Assembly (NCBI GenBank): GCA_023525715.1
Contig: CM042010.1
Location: 67,361,966 to 67,425,965 of the forward strand
Length of the DNA: 64,000 nt
Direction of reading: 5' to 3'
DNA from: Cichorium intybus
Lineage: Eukaryota > Streptophyta > Magnoliopsida > Asterales > Asteraceae
Shown here: positions 36,201 to 46,444 of the stretch, one piece after another
Layout: every line of letters begins with the position of its first letter
Numbering within the stretch: position 1 is the first letter of the stretch
The notes under the pieces: generated by a model
Seen by the model: the letters and a program-made list of their open reading frames with translations, nothing else
What the model was told of the DNA's origin: nothing
The model's database searches: none
Program-made: the position numbers and the translations under genes

Positions 36201-36291
36201 GGTTGGTGCGTAGTACTAGATTTGCTGACTGGCTTTTGAGAACAGGTACTGAAATAGCTTCAGTGGTTTGAGAAGATCCTTCAGCGGCCAT
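33215..36291 (-). pseudogene. Copia-D extra (envelope-position) ORF
   Basis: One gene of about 1000 codons now in three frames: 36291-35623, 35560-33773 and 33745-33215. It starts ATGGCCGCTGAAGG in good context. Residues 1-220 form a folded domain unlike any enzyme I recognise. Then come a Lys-rich stretch (35380-35240), a Pro/Thr repeat rich in PPSPP and TPP (35170-34990), an acidic part, and a predicted coiled coil (about 34720-34330). The final 170 residues look globular. I see no signal peptide or membrane span, so an envelope role is unsupported despite its position after pol. It has its own TATA box upstream. Lesions: frameshift near 35600 and a break near 33760. Confidence 0.7.
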
Positions 36292-36387
36292 TGTTGGAGA
36301 TGTGATGAAGAAGATGAAGTATGTTGTGTTTGCAAAGAGAATTAGAATGTAATGTTTGCGTAAAGAGTGTGATGGAAGAGATGGAAA

Positions 36388-36397
36388 GTTTATATAG
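36388..36397 (-). promoter_or_regulatory. TATA box of the extra Copia-D gene
   Basis: CTATATAAAC on the minus strand, about 97 bases before the ATG at 36291. Between them lies a pyrimidine- and A-rich stretch typical of a plant 5' leader, ending CCAACAATGGCC. This suggests an internal promoter separate from the LTR. Confidence 0.55.
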
Positions 36398-38297
36398 TAT
36401 TCGTGGTCCCAAGGCCATTTAATGCACGTTTAAGATGGTCCAGTAGTGGGTGGACACCTCATCATCTGCTCGTCCCACTTTCTCTGCAAAAGGAGAAATA
36501 TACGGCTGTCAGTTACAATGATTCAAAATTTGAACCGTTAACTTTTTGAGACGTCATTATGAATAATGTTTTCATTTAATTTTTATTGACAGCTGTATGT
36601 AAACAGTTAAAAACTCAGGGAATGTTTGTCTCTGTTGTTTATCATAAATGTGAAAATCATTTGAACATATAATTGACTTCGTAGTTATGAAGGATTATGA
36701 CCGTTGAGATTGTGCTTCGGAGCATAAAGTTCCTCACTTCGGTGTTTTTGTGATGGACTCCGAAGAGAGTTCTGTTACTTTGGTGATTAACAAATGATTG
36801 AAAAGTGTTCACCAGTGCAACAAGGTCCATATGTTTTTCTATAAGTTTTTGATTTTCCTTTTGACTGATGCAATATTTCGTCTAACTTTAGCTTTCATGA
36901 ATATTATGAAAAGAAGTTTTAATGAATTAAAGTTCAGAGTCGTTCGAATCATGTTGGAAGTCCATTTTTCAATTTGGAAGTTTGTTTGATTCAATATCAA
37001 TCATGAATTTTTAAGTCTAATCACCCCATCACTTACTTGATTTCACATTAGGAAACATGTTTTGTGTTGTGCTTATTTGCTTCAAAATTTTCAAATATAA
37101 TGAAGATAACATCCTTTGTATTTGAAATTTAAAGAAATTTTCATTCATGAATTGAACGTCAGAAGTGTTTCAGAAGATTTGATTGTATTGTTTTGAAGAT
37201 TCATTTGAAAAATTTATTCCATTTCATCAGTTGAAGTGTTTGGATACTAAGCTCAGATGACAAGCCTTTGAGCTTCGTACACCACTCCTACTTTATCATT
37301 TAAGACAGACTACTTGAAATGTTCATATTCTTCTAAAAGGTACTCGACTATGTTATAGGAGCTCCTTGTACCGTTATTTAAAACAGAAGAATAAGCTTTT
37401 GAATGCTGATTTTCCTTTTGCATTCCCTTGGTTATCTTTTGATTTTTGTTTGTCTTTGTTTCTTTTGACAAGTGTTTTATATTTTTCTTTCTTGTTTTAT
37501 TTTACGAATTTCCTTATACGAAGACATAGAGCATCACCATTTGGTTTCTTTCTTTGATGCTTTTGTTTTTGTTTTAAACAATCCATGTGAGTGAAAATCT
37601 TCATATAGTTCAATTTTGTATCATTTAATGAAAAGAGAATTAAATTTACTTATCAAACGATGTTGGTTCAATTTTTGATGAAAACTTCGGAACACTTTGA
37701 ATTATCCTTTGTAGTTTTGAGGCTACATGATTAATTTGAAGTTGAAGCGAGTCAAGTTTCGAGGGGTGGTTAGAAATAGACATTATGTTGAGGTTAATGA
37801 AATCAAACAGGGCTTCAAAGTGTAAAATAGCCTTGACCTCATTTCGAAGTCTGTTTTCTTACCAATGTTTCAAGTCGATTCCCAAATACCTTTTAGTGCA
37901 ATAAGGTATGATTTTCAGAATCTAAAATCAAAGTTTTGTCCTTTACTTGGTTAATTCTTGAGAGTAAAGTTAAATTTTGTCATTTACATCAGAGTTTTCT
38001 TTTCGTTTGATATAAGTTTTTCTTGTTTTTGAATTTTCTTAGTCTTAAAACAACTCTTTATTTTTATGAAGTTAACATTTGTTCAAGTGGTTTTCAATTT
38101 TGAAGGATTTATTTTGAAGAAGAGTTTGTTCCGCAGACCTCCGAAGTGATATTTTACTTCGGAGTACTGCGGGGAAGTGGCAAGTGTTTTTTCTTGTTTT
38201 TCTCCGATGACCTCCGAAGCCAGAATTGACTTCGGGGATCTGCGGAGTCTATTTTTATGAAATTTTAGAACAGAGTAAGAGTGAACAAATCTGAGAA
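36398..38297 (-). other. Copia-D non-coding gap between RNase H and extra gene
   Basis: About 1.9 kb, AT-rich, no supported ORF. It contains scattered CTTCGG/CCGAAG motifs, two close pairs near 38140-38235. Probably promoter and spacer for the extra gene. Confidence 0.55.
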
Positions 38298-40082
38298 TTA
38301 TTGAAGAGTTGATCCATCTATCATTCCAAGTCCTCGAACGATTCTTGTGAATGCTTCTTCATTTAGAGCCTTTGTGAAGATATCTGCCAATTGTTCTGTA
38401 GTGTGAACAAAGTGCACCTCAATATTCCCCTCCTCAACATGACTTTTGATGAAGTGATAGCGAAGAGCTATATGCTTCGTCTTGGAATGTTGAACTGGAT
38501 TGTGGCATATACGAATTGCACTTTGAGAGTCACAGAACAGAGGAATTTTTCTCATATTGATGGCATAGTCTTTCAATTGACTCTGAATCCAAATGATCTG
38601 AGAAGTGCATGCAGCAGCTGCTACATATTCAGCCTCTGCGGTGGAGATAGAGACACAAGTTTGTTTCTTGGATTGCCAGCTGATAAGATTTCCATCTAAG
38701 AATTGACAACCCCCCGAAGTACTCTTGCGATCAATAGAGCATCCACCAAGATCAGAGTCTGAGTATGCTTGAATGTAGAAACCAGAATTTGCTGGATACC
38801 ATAGACCATAAGCAGTAGTTCCATGAAGATATCGGAATATTGTCTTAACAGCAGCCAAGTGAGGTTCCCTTGGATCAGCCTGATATCTTGCACAATTGCA
38901 GACTGCAAACATGATGTCAGGACGACTGGCTGTAAGATAGAGCAATGATCCAATCATGCTTCGGTATTGCTGTATGTCGGTCTTTGGTTTGTCCAATGAT
39001 GGATTTAACCTTGTACCTGCAGGCAAAGGAACTTTTGCTTTGGAGCAGTTAGTCATTCCGAAGCGTTCAAGCAGACTCTTCGTATATTTTTGTTGATTGA
39101 TGAATATCCCCTCCTTAGATTGTTTGATTTGTAAACCAAGAAAGAAGTTTATTTTTCCCATCATACTCATTTGAAATTTGGTTTTCATCAGTTTTTCAAT
39201 GTCTTTTGACAAATTGGGGTCAGTAGATCCAAAGATTATGTCATCTACATAAATTTGGACTAACATCAAGTGAGATCCAACTTTCTTTCTAAAAAGTGTT
39301 GGATTTACTGATCCCTGTTTGAAGTTTGATTCTTTTAAAAATTTGGTCAAGGTTTCATACCAAGCTCTTGGAGCTTGTTTTAAACCATAGACTGCTTTGT
39401 CTAGCACATAACAATAATTCGGATGAGTTTTACTTTCAAAACCATGTGGTTGTTCAACAAAAACGGTTTCTTCGAGATCACCATTCAGAAAAGCACATTT
39501 AACGTCCATTTGATAGACATCAAAATTTTTGTGTGCAGCATAAGCTAAAAATATCCGAACTGATTCGAGTCTGGCAACAGGAACGAAAGTTTCTTCATAA
39601 TCAATCCCCTCCTGTTGACAGTAACCCTTGACAACCAACCTAGCTTTGTTCCGAACTACGTTGCCTTCGGTGTCTAGTTTGTTACGATACACCCATTTGA
39701 GACCGACAATTGAGGCATTTGCAGGTTTTGGAATTAGCCTCCAGACTTTGTTTCTTTCAAATTCTTCTAATTCCAATTGCATTGCTTCAATCCAGTCTGA
39801 GTGATCAAATGCATCTTTGACATTCTTAGGTTCTACCTTAGAGATAAAGACATTGAACATGCACAACTCTGAATTTTTGTTGAGATCTAATTGCTTTTGG
39901 TGAAGTTGTGCACGAGTCAGTACTTTATCTCGAACATCACCAATGACAAGTGATGGAGGATGATTTTTCGTCCATTTGTCCAAAGGAGGATAGTTTGGAT
40001 CAAAATCAGGAGGTCCTTCAGCATCGATGTCCTCAATGTCTGAGGGATATCCCGAAGTGGAGGGAAAATCATCCATTAGCAA
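38298..40082 (-). CDS. Copia-D RT and RNase H
   Basis: Open frame of 594 codons with no lesion. RT: WIEAMQLELEEFERNKVW, VGLKWVYRNK, ARLVVKGYCQQEGIDYEETF, the MDVKCAFLNGDLEE block and the catalytic YVDDIIFGS (about residues 278-286, near 39230-39250). RNase H: YSDSDLGG, STAEAEYVAAA, and ADIFTKALNEE near the end. It would reverse-transcribe element RNA in the particle. It is shifted in frame relative to the integrase ORF upstream; the frameshift lies between 40170 and 40260. Confidence 0.93.
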   Translation of the reverse strand: MLMDDFPSTSGYPSDIEDIDAEGPPDFDPNYPPLDKWTKNHPPSLVIGDVRDKVLTRAQLHQKQLDLNKNSELCMFNVFISKVEPKNVKDAFDHSDWIEAMQLELEEFERNKVWRLIPKPANASIVGLKWVYRNKLDTEGNVVRNKARLVVKGYCQQEGIDYEETFVPVARLESVRIFLAYAAHKNFDVYQMDVKCAFLNGDLEETVFVEQPHGFESKTHPNYCYVLDKAVYGLKQAPRAWYETLTKFLKESNFKQGSVNPTLFRKKVGSHLMLVQIYVDDIIFGSTDPNLSKDIEKLMKTKFQMSMMGKINFFLGLQIKQSKEGIFINQQKYTKSLLERFGMTNCSKAKVPLPAGTRLNPSLDKPKTDIQQYRSMIGSLLYLTASRPDIMFAVCNCARYQADPREPHLAAVKTIFRYLHGTTAYGLWYPANSGFYIQAYSDSDLGGCSIDRKSTSGGCQFLDGNLISWQSKKQTCVSISTAEAEYVAAAACTSQIIWIQSQLKDYAINMRKIPLFCDSQSAIRICHNPVQHSKTKHIALRYHFIKSHVEEGNIEVHFVHTTEQLADIFTKALNEEAFTRIVRGLGMIDGSTLQ

Positions 40083-40168
40083 GTGATTATTTGAATCTGT
40101 GTTGGTTTGTAGTGTGTGTAATTGTGAGGTTGAGTTTGATATGCGCTCCCCCTGGACATTTGTTGGAG

Positions 40169-41950
40169 TTAGAGAAGTTGTAGCTTTATCCGAAGCGGTT
40201 GTTGTGGCTGAATTTGGCGTCGCAATTTCTGGCTCCCCTGGATTGTTGGATACATGGATATGATATTTGAAATTGACTGGGGAGTAGAAACAAGAGTGTT
40301 GGAACCTCTTGGACTGTTGGTTGTTGTATCATTAGTCCTTAAATTTTCAGCACTTCGGTTTGATGGCTCCCCCTCAATACTTACATTTTCCAAACTTTGA
40401 TTAGATGACTCTTCCTCAATAGAAGATGGTCTTTGTATGCTGCTTGTAGAAGAGTCATCGGGTCCGTCTGTGATCTTGGAGAGTTCAGATTCATGGTTGT
40501 CTGGTGCTTTGACTTCGGAGTCCACAGCTCTTTCAGGTTGATCAAATAAAAGTGAGAAGTCTGTGTCGAATGTTGTGATTTGAGCAGCTTCTACAGCAGG
40601 GTTTGGAAAGATTGAAGACATAGGAAAAGGATGCAGAGACTTCTTGATGTAGTAGTCATCAAACCATAGATTAAAGGTTTCTTCGATTTTGCGAGTTTTC
40701 TTGTTCATGACTCTGTAGGCTTTTGAGTCTTGAGAGTAACCAAGAAAGATGCCTTCTTCTGATTTGTTACCGAACTTGGTTAAGTGATCCTTCATGTTCA
40801 AGATAAAACACCGACAACCAAAGATGTGAAGGAATTTGACATTTGGCTTTCTTCGGTTGAGTACTTCGTAAGGTGTAATATGGAATCTTTTGTGAATATA
40901 GGATCTGTTTTGAGTAAAGCACGCAGTAGAAATTGCTTCGGCCCAGAAGTACATGGGCAAATTTGCAAAGTTGAGCATTGTTCTTGCAGCTTCACACAGG
41001 GAGCGATTTCTTCTTTCTACAACACCGTTTTGTTGAGGAGTGTAGGGTGCTGAGAAGTTGTGGTTAATCCCTTTTGTTTTCAAGAATCCATCAAGAGTCT
41101 GATTTTTGAACTCCGAACCGTTGTCACTATGCACAGTTCGGACTTTCTTGTTAAGCATCAATTCCATTTTCTTTAGAAAGTTGATGATTTCTTCAGCTGC
41201 ATCGGATTTGTTCCGCAGGAATATCACCCAAGTAAACCTTGAGTAGTCATCAACAATAACCAGAATGTACTTCTTCTTTCCTATTGATTCTATTGCAGAT
41301 GGTCCACACAAATCTATGTATAGAACGGAAAGTGGTTCAGTGATTTTGGGGTTGATCACTGTAGGATGTCTTTGTTTTGTCTGCTTGCCATGTTCACATG
41401 CAGAGCAAAGAGAATCATTGTCAAATTTGAGAGCTGGCATCCCTCGAACCAGATCCATGGCCACCAACTTGTTCAGATCTTTGAAGTTCAGATGGGCAAG
41501 TCTTCGGTGCCATAACCACCTGACATCGGAGTTGGCTTTGGAGAGAAGACATAGAGATTGCCCACCTGTTACTGGCTTCAGATTTAAGGGAAACATGGAT
41601 CCCTTCCTTTCTGATTTCAGTAAGACTTCGTTTGTTGCTTCTTTGGTGATTATACTCCCTTGGTTGTTGAACGTTACAGCGTTTCCCGTTCCAACCACCA
41701 ATTGAGATATACTCACGAGATTATGTTTTAGTCCTTCAACAAATGCCACTCGGTTGATAGTGAATTGGCCATTTGTTATTTTTCCATATCCCCGAATTGG
41801 ACATGTTTCATTATTACCAAAGCGTACGTTTCCAGCATCATCCAAATTCCTGTAATCTCTGAGGTATTCCTTTCTCCCTGTCATATGTCTTGAGCAGCCA
41901 CTGTCCATGTGCCATTTTGAGTCATACCGCTCATCAGACATAACCTGCAA
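40169..41950 (-). CDS. Copia-D protease and integrase
   Basis: 593 codons, in frame with gag but separated by one TGA (41951-41953). The protease active site DSG in WHMDSGCSRHMTG is at 41897-41905. GAG-pre-integrase: WLWHRRLAHLNF and CSACEHGKQ. Integrase core: YIDLCGPS, HSDNGSEFKN and PQQNGVVERRNRS supply the DDE residues (about 41315, 41125, 41020). The last 170 residues are the Ser/Asn-rich copia linker before RT. It should cleave Gag-Pol and insert cDNA. Confidence 0.92.
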   Translation of the reverse strand: MQVMSDERYDSKWHMDSGCSRHMTGRKEYLRDYRNLDDAGNVRFGNNETCPIRGYGKITNGQFTINRVAFVEGLKHNLVSISQLVVGTGNAVTFNNQGSIITKEATNEVLLKSERKGSMFPLNLKPVTGGQSLCLLSKANSDVRWLWHRRLAHLNFKDLNKLVAMDLVRGMPALKFDNDSLCSACEHGKQTKQRHPTVINPKITEPLSVLYIDLCGPSAIESIGKKKYILVIVDDYSRFTWVIFLRNKSDAAEEIINFLKKMELMLNKKVRTVHSDNGSEFKNQTLDGFLKTKGINHNFSAPYTPQQNGVVERRNRSLCEAARTMLNFANLPMYFWAEAISTACFTQNRSYIHKRFHITPYEVLNRRKPNVKFLHIFGCRCFILNMKDHLTKFGNKSEEGIFLGYSQDSKAYRVMNKKTRKIEETFNLWFDDYYIKKSLHPFPMSSIFPNPAVEAAQITTFDTDFSLLFDQPERAVDSEVKAPDNHESELSKITDGPDDSSTSSIQRPSSIEEESSNQSLENVSIEGEPSNRSAENLRTNDTTTNSPRGSNTLVSTPQSISNIISMYPTIQGSQKLRRQIQPQQPLRIKLQLL

Positions 41951-44900
41951 TCAATCAAGAAGGAGTTGGTACCCAATCAATCTTGGGTCCTCAGGGTAAG
42001 CAAAGGATTCTTGAATCCATTTTTCTACGGCCTCTTCAGAAATTTCATTTGCATTTAAATTAATCAAATTCTCCGAAGCCTCATGTGATGAGCATGATTC
42101 CGAAGTGTTTGAGCAGGATTCCAAAGAGTTTGTAGCTAAAAATGATGAGTCTGAAGTAACTGACAAAATGACAGACTTCGGAACCCATTTTTGAATGGAA
42201 TATTTTGATTTAGAGGAATTGGAAGATTTTGAAGTTTTTGTTTTTGCAGTTAAGTTTTCTTTCAAGTCATTTCTTTTCCAATTTTGTTTTAGTTTTTCCG
42301 TTTTTGACTTTGTTGAAATTGAGCTGCACAACGTAGAGGTACAAAGATACTCTTCGTATGCCAATTTGAAGTCATTTAATGAGAGATTCTTATCCTTGAA
42401 CATTTCCAAATTTTTGTCCAGCCATTTGTGGAATGTATCTATCAAATTGTTTCCCTTTGAAAATGTTCTCTTCGTCGGTTTTTGAAATTTAGGATTTGGA
42501 AAGTTAGGTTTCGTTGGTGTAAAAGATGGTTTTTCATTTCGATTTTTAACTTCTGAGATTTTTGAGCAAACAGGTTTTGTACTAGAAGTGGAAGCAATTG
42601 CCTCATTTTGTTTCAAATTTCTAAAAGAAGTTTTTCTTTTCACAAGATTTAGGGTTTGCTTGGTTTTCGAATTTTCAACAGTGGGTTTTTGAGTTGGTTT
42701 TGAAATCACCACTGCTGAATTTGGTTTTTGTAGAACTTGTGGTCTTTTCAAAATTTGGGGTTTTTGTGTCAAAGTTTTGAAATATGAAACTTCTGATTTT
42801 GAAATTTCATTTTCGGGATTAAGTGAAAAAGGAACACTTTCACAAGACTCCATTAATTCCAATACATCCATCTTCGGAACTGTGGGTTTTTCCACAACTT
42901 GAATTTGTTTGTAGTTTCGATTAATGTAAATGTGATCGTCATTTTTGAGGTTTAGCAAGTGTGACAAATTATTGGGCACTTTCTCCTTTTCAAAACAAAG
43001 ACGATTATATACGTTGTGGCCGTATAGTTCTTGTTTCCTTATATTCACTTTTACTTCCATTTTCTCATTTATTTCATTTTCAACCATTTTGGATGATGAG
43101 AAAAATCCTTCATTTGTAACAGTAGAGTTATCATTTTCAAGAAGTTTTTGCAATTCGTTATCAATTAAGGATAATCCACCGGGTGTTACAAAGATTGAGT
43201 TTTTGAAGTAAGAAACCTTAGGATAGATGCAAGCCAAATGGACTAGTCTTTTTGAATTATCCTTGAGATATTGATCGTAAGAAACAGATTCATCTGTGAT
43301 TTGAAGTTTAATATTTGAAGTTTCTTTGGTTTCAAGAGTTTTTGATTCACAAATCATTTTTGTTTTTCCCTTGTCCACCGAAGACTTTTGTGAGATGTCT
43401 TCGGAGGTTGATTCGGATATGGAGGATGATTTTAACAAAATCAAAGATGAACAGTCAATCTCCTCCATGTCCGAATCACTTTCAGAATCCTTTTCAATTT
43501 GAGGTACAGCCTTATTCAGGATTGGAATTTCTTGAGGCAAAATTTTCAACAATTTATCAGCAGTTAGATGTTTTTCCACAGATATCAGGCCATGTTTATA
43601 TGATGGATTAGTAACTTCGGAGCCTAATACTATAGATTCGCATTCATAAGATATACTATCAACTTCTTTTAATTTAAACTCAATAAAAGGTAATAGTTGT
43701 CTATGTTGGATATTACAAACATCGGCTGAATGATAAATTCTCGTAATATGCGCATATAATCGTTTGGCTGTTTCACAAAATATGTTTCTCTGTCTTAAGA
43801 TTACATCATCATTGTTTAAAATTTTTTCTCTATTCTCTTCTAACAAGGAGATTCTAAGATTAGATTTCTCTAATGCTAGCTTCAGGTTCTCTACTCTCCC
43901 CCTTAAGCTTAGAAGCTCCTGTTCACTGAGTATTTCCCTATTTTTGGCATCAATGAGTAATTTATGTATGACAGAACAATCACGAGTTATTTCATTTATA
44001 ATGGGAGCAGATTGAGACGTAGGAATTTTAAAAGATGAAAGAAGTTTTGATACCTGTTCTGGGATTGTCAACCGGTTGTCATTAGCCATCAAGCACACTT
44101 CCTCATCATCATCAGAGGAATCTTCATTCCAAGTCTTCGGAGTATCAGCAGCAGTTATTTCTAGTCCCTCCGAAGTCACAAACCCAAGACCCGCAGTTGC
44201 TTCAATCTGCATCCACTTCTCTTCATTCAACTTCTCCGAAGTGTCTTGTAGAAAGCTCTTATCAACATCATAGGCCATGAAAGCACTATGAGATGGCTTT
44301 CTCACTTCGTCATCATCTGAATCAGAAGACCAAACTTGATATGATCCTTGACGATCATCAGCAGCCATTAAGGCTAGGTCTTTGGTCCTCACTCTAACTT
44401 CCTCCATTTTTCTTGCATAATAGGCTTCGTCCTTTATCTGAGGTTTCTTTTCGTTTTGCTTCCGAAGCATGCAGTCCTTTGCAAAATGATTCTTGCCATG
44501 ACAATAATTGCAATCATAACCAGAATCACCTGAGATTTTCTTCTCTTCGGACTTCTCTTTAGATAACTCCGAAGCCGGTTTTTCAGATGGCTTCGGGGTT
44601 GACAGTTTCAAGCTATCCTCCTTCGGAGTGTATATTTCAGGTTTGGGCTTGGAGTTGAAGTTTGATTTGTTAAAGTTTTTCACAAATGGCTTTCCAGAAT
44701 TGTTTTTGATGAATGGTTTCTTGAATCTTCGATTGTTGGCGGCATAGAAAGCAACAGTGTCTCCATTATCATCTACCATGTAGGCAGCAATGTCTTCATC
44801 ACTTGATTCTTCCTCTTCTTTTGATACGAGAGCTAGTGGTCCAGAATTAGCCATTACACTTCTTCAACCTACTACATCGGGTTCATGTGATTTTAATAGA

Positions 44901-45556
44901 TTGTGTAGGGCAGCCAGCTTGTATTTCTCAATGTTCTCATAGGATTTGACCATGAGCATGATTGGTCTCCATTCCTTGCGAAGACTATAGAGAAATTTGA
45001 TATTTATCTCTTGTTGGCTTCTTGTTTCTCCATATTTATCGAGTGTGTAAATCTTGTTGCTCAAACGTTCATAGCAGGCTTCCAAGGACTCATTTTCCTC
45101 TTGCTTAAAGTTTCCGAAGTCTGCAAGAATCTCTTGAACTTTGCTGGTATGAAGAATTTTATCTCCTCCGAAGCGGAGTTCGAGATTATCCCACATCTCT
45201 TTTGCAGATTTAGCATCAGCAATGTGGTGGCTGACATCGGGACCCAAGCCACTTCTCAGTTCGCGCATGGCTCTCTCGTCGTTTTCAAGCTTTTTCATAT
45301 CTGCAGCATTAAGAACAACAGCTTCTTCTCCGTCAGGAACAACGAATCGACCAGCAATGTCAGTGTGTGGACCTTCAGTCACAGACCTCCATAGATCTTT
45401 GTCCAGTCCTATAAGATAATCCTTCATTCGACCAGCCCAATAATCGTAGTAAGAAGTTACTAGAACAGGGGCTTTCGTTGCTGAACCGATGAGGTTGGCA
45501 TAGTTAAGCATATTAGCATAAGTTGCTGTGGAATCAGTCATCTTGATGTATTTCAA
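41951..45556 (-). pseudogene. Copia-D gag, long form
   Basis: Two frames in register: 45556-44864 (UBN2-type capsid domain, with GPDVSHHIADAKSAKEMW) and 44854-41951 (967 codons), split by a TGA near 44864. A CCHC knuckle CNYCHGKNHFAKDC lies at 44471-44512. The next 700 residues are low-complexity, Lys/Ser/Glu-rich and partly helical (SLRGRVENLKLALEKSNLRI, coiled-coil-like). A long region after the knuckle is usual for SIRE-type gag. A plausible ATG is 45541 (MTDSTATYANML). Confidence 0.88.
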
Positions 45557-45690
45557 CAGGATCTTTTCAGAAAAAAAAAACGGGTGGTAGAGATTTGCAA
45601 CAGATGCGGAAGACTAAATCTGAGAATCGATTCAGATTTAGAACTGAAGCAAACGAATTTGAACTCTATCAACAAGTTTTTGAACTGATT

Positions 45691-45703
45691 TGCTCTGATA
45701 CCA
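45691..45703 (-). other. Copia-D primer binding site
   Basis: TGGTATCAGAGCA on the minus strand, two bases after the 5' LTR; complementary to initiator-methionine tRNA. Confidence 0.9.
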
Positions 45704-45705
45704 CT

Positions 45706-46084
45706 TGTTGGGTGTTGAAATATGAAATTAGATGAACTAATATAGATATTCAATCAATAGCACAATCAATCACACGATTAGAATGCAACAAAGCTGATTG
45801 AACAGAGTAATATGAATAACATGTGCCGAATGATTTGATTAGAACTTGGTTTTACAATGGGGTTTTCTATCTTGGAGATAGGATAGAAGATTCATGCAAC
45901 ACGTATTGTACTATACGCGTGCACACAAAAGACAAGATGACAGACTGTAAGGTCTTCGGATCCTCTATGCATTGCACTTCGGAGTCTTTAGACTTCGGTG
46001 TCTTCTCTTGTTTATTCACTTCGGGGTTTTCTTCATGGGTTGGACTTCGGATAAGTCAACACTTCATCACAAAATTTCTCAACA
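45706..46084 (-). repeat. Copia-D 5' LTR with 130-bp deletion
   Basis: 379 bp. Compared with the 3' LTR it lacks the bases matching 32849-32978, joined at a 3-base ATA microhomology. The lost piece holds the TATA hairpin. The remainder is identical except for one base that I see (A/G in GACAAGATGACA[A/G]). Confidence 0.92.
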
Positions 46085-46444
46085 CCCCGTTGTACAAAAT
46101 TATTTCAAAACAAGGGAGAAAGAGTTACCCCTTTTTTGGACGATAGACTGCTTGGTGCTCAATATCATAGGTATAATTGCATACAGATGGATCCTCGATT
46201 TCGTATTCTGGAGTTGTAGCGCTACAGTGAACACGCCGGTGGTCGAGACAAGTGGAGGGGGCACGGTGACCCCACACTTGTCTGAGACAACTCCTTCTCA
46301 AATTGGTATATCATGCATAACTCAACAAACAGACTAAAAACAAACATGACAAATAAACATGAACAGAAATATACAGATAGAAGTGTCATAAGTTTGTACA
46401 TATATCCCAAAAAATAAAAAGAAAGAAAGAAAGAAAAAGGTACA
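46085..46444 (-). other. Element E non-coding tract downstream of its second ORF
   Basis: Continues element E on the far side of Copia-D. A GAAA/CTTT microsatellite lies at about 46420-46440. No supported gene. Confidence 0.5.

Larger units (their letters stand above)
32674..46084 (-). mobile_element. Copia-D, SIRE-like Ty1/copia retrotransposon with extra ORF
   Basis: 13,411 bp, target duplication CCCCG (32669-32673, 46085-46089) in element E. LTRs are 509 and 379 bp, the shorter with a 130-bp deletion; elsewhere I see one mismatch, so insertion is recent. Order on the minus strand: primer site, long gag, protease, integrase, RT, RNase H, a 2-kb gap, an extra ORF, polypurine tract (33183-33195). 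The large gag and extra downstream gene fit the SIRE/Maximus branch, though the LTRs are short for it. Two stops and one frameshift break gag-pol. Confidence 0.92.

Noticed and set aside
33215..36291. Calling the extra Copia-D gene an envelope protein
   Set aside because: Only its position supports this. I see no signal peptide, fusion segment or transmembrane helix.
32674..46084. Reading CTTCGG as the stable C(UUCG)G RNA tetraloop
   Set aside because: The element is transcribed from the minus strand and the motif occurs in both orientations without consistent flanking stems.
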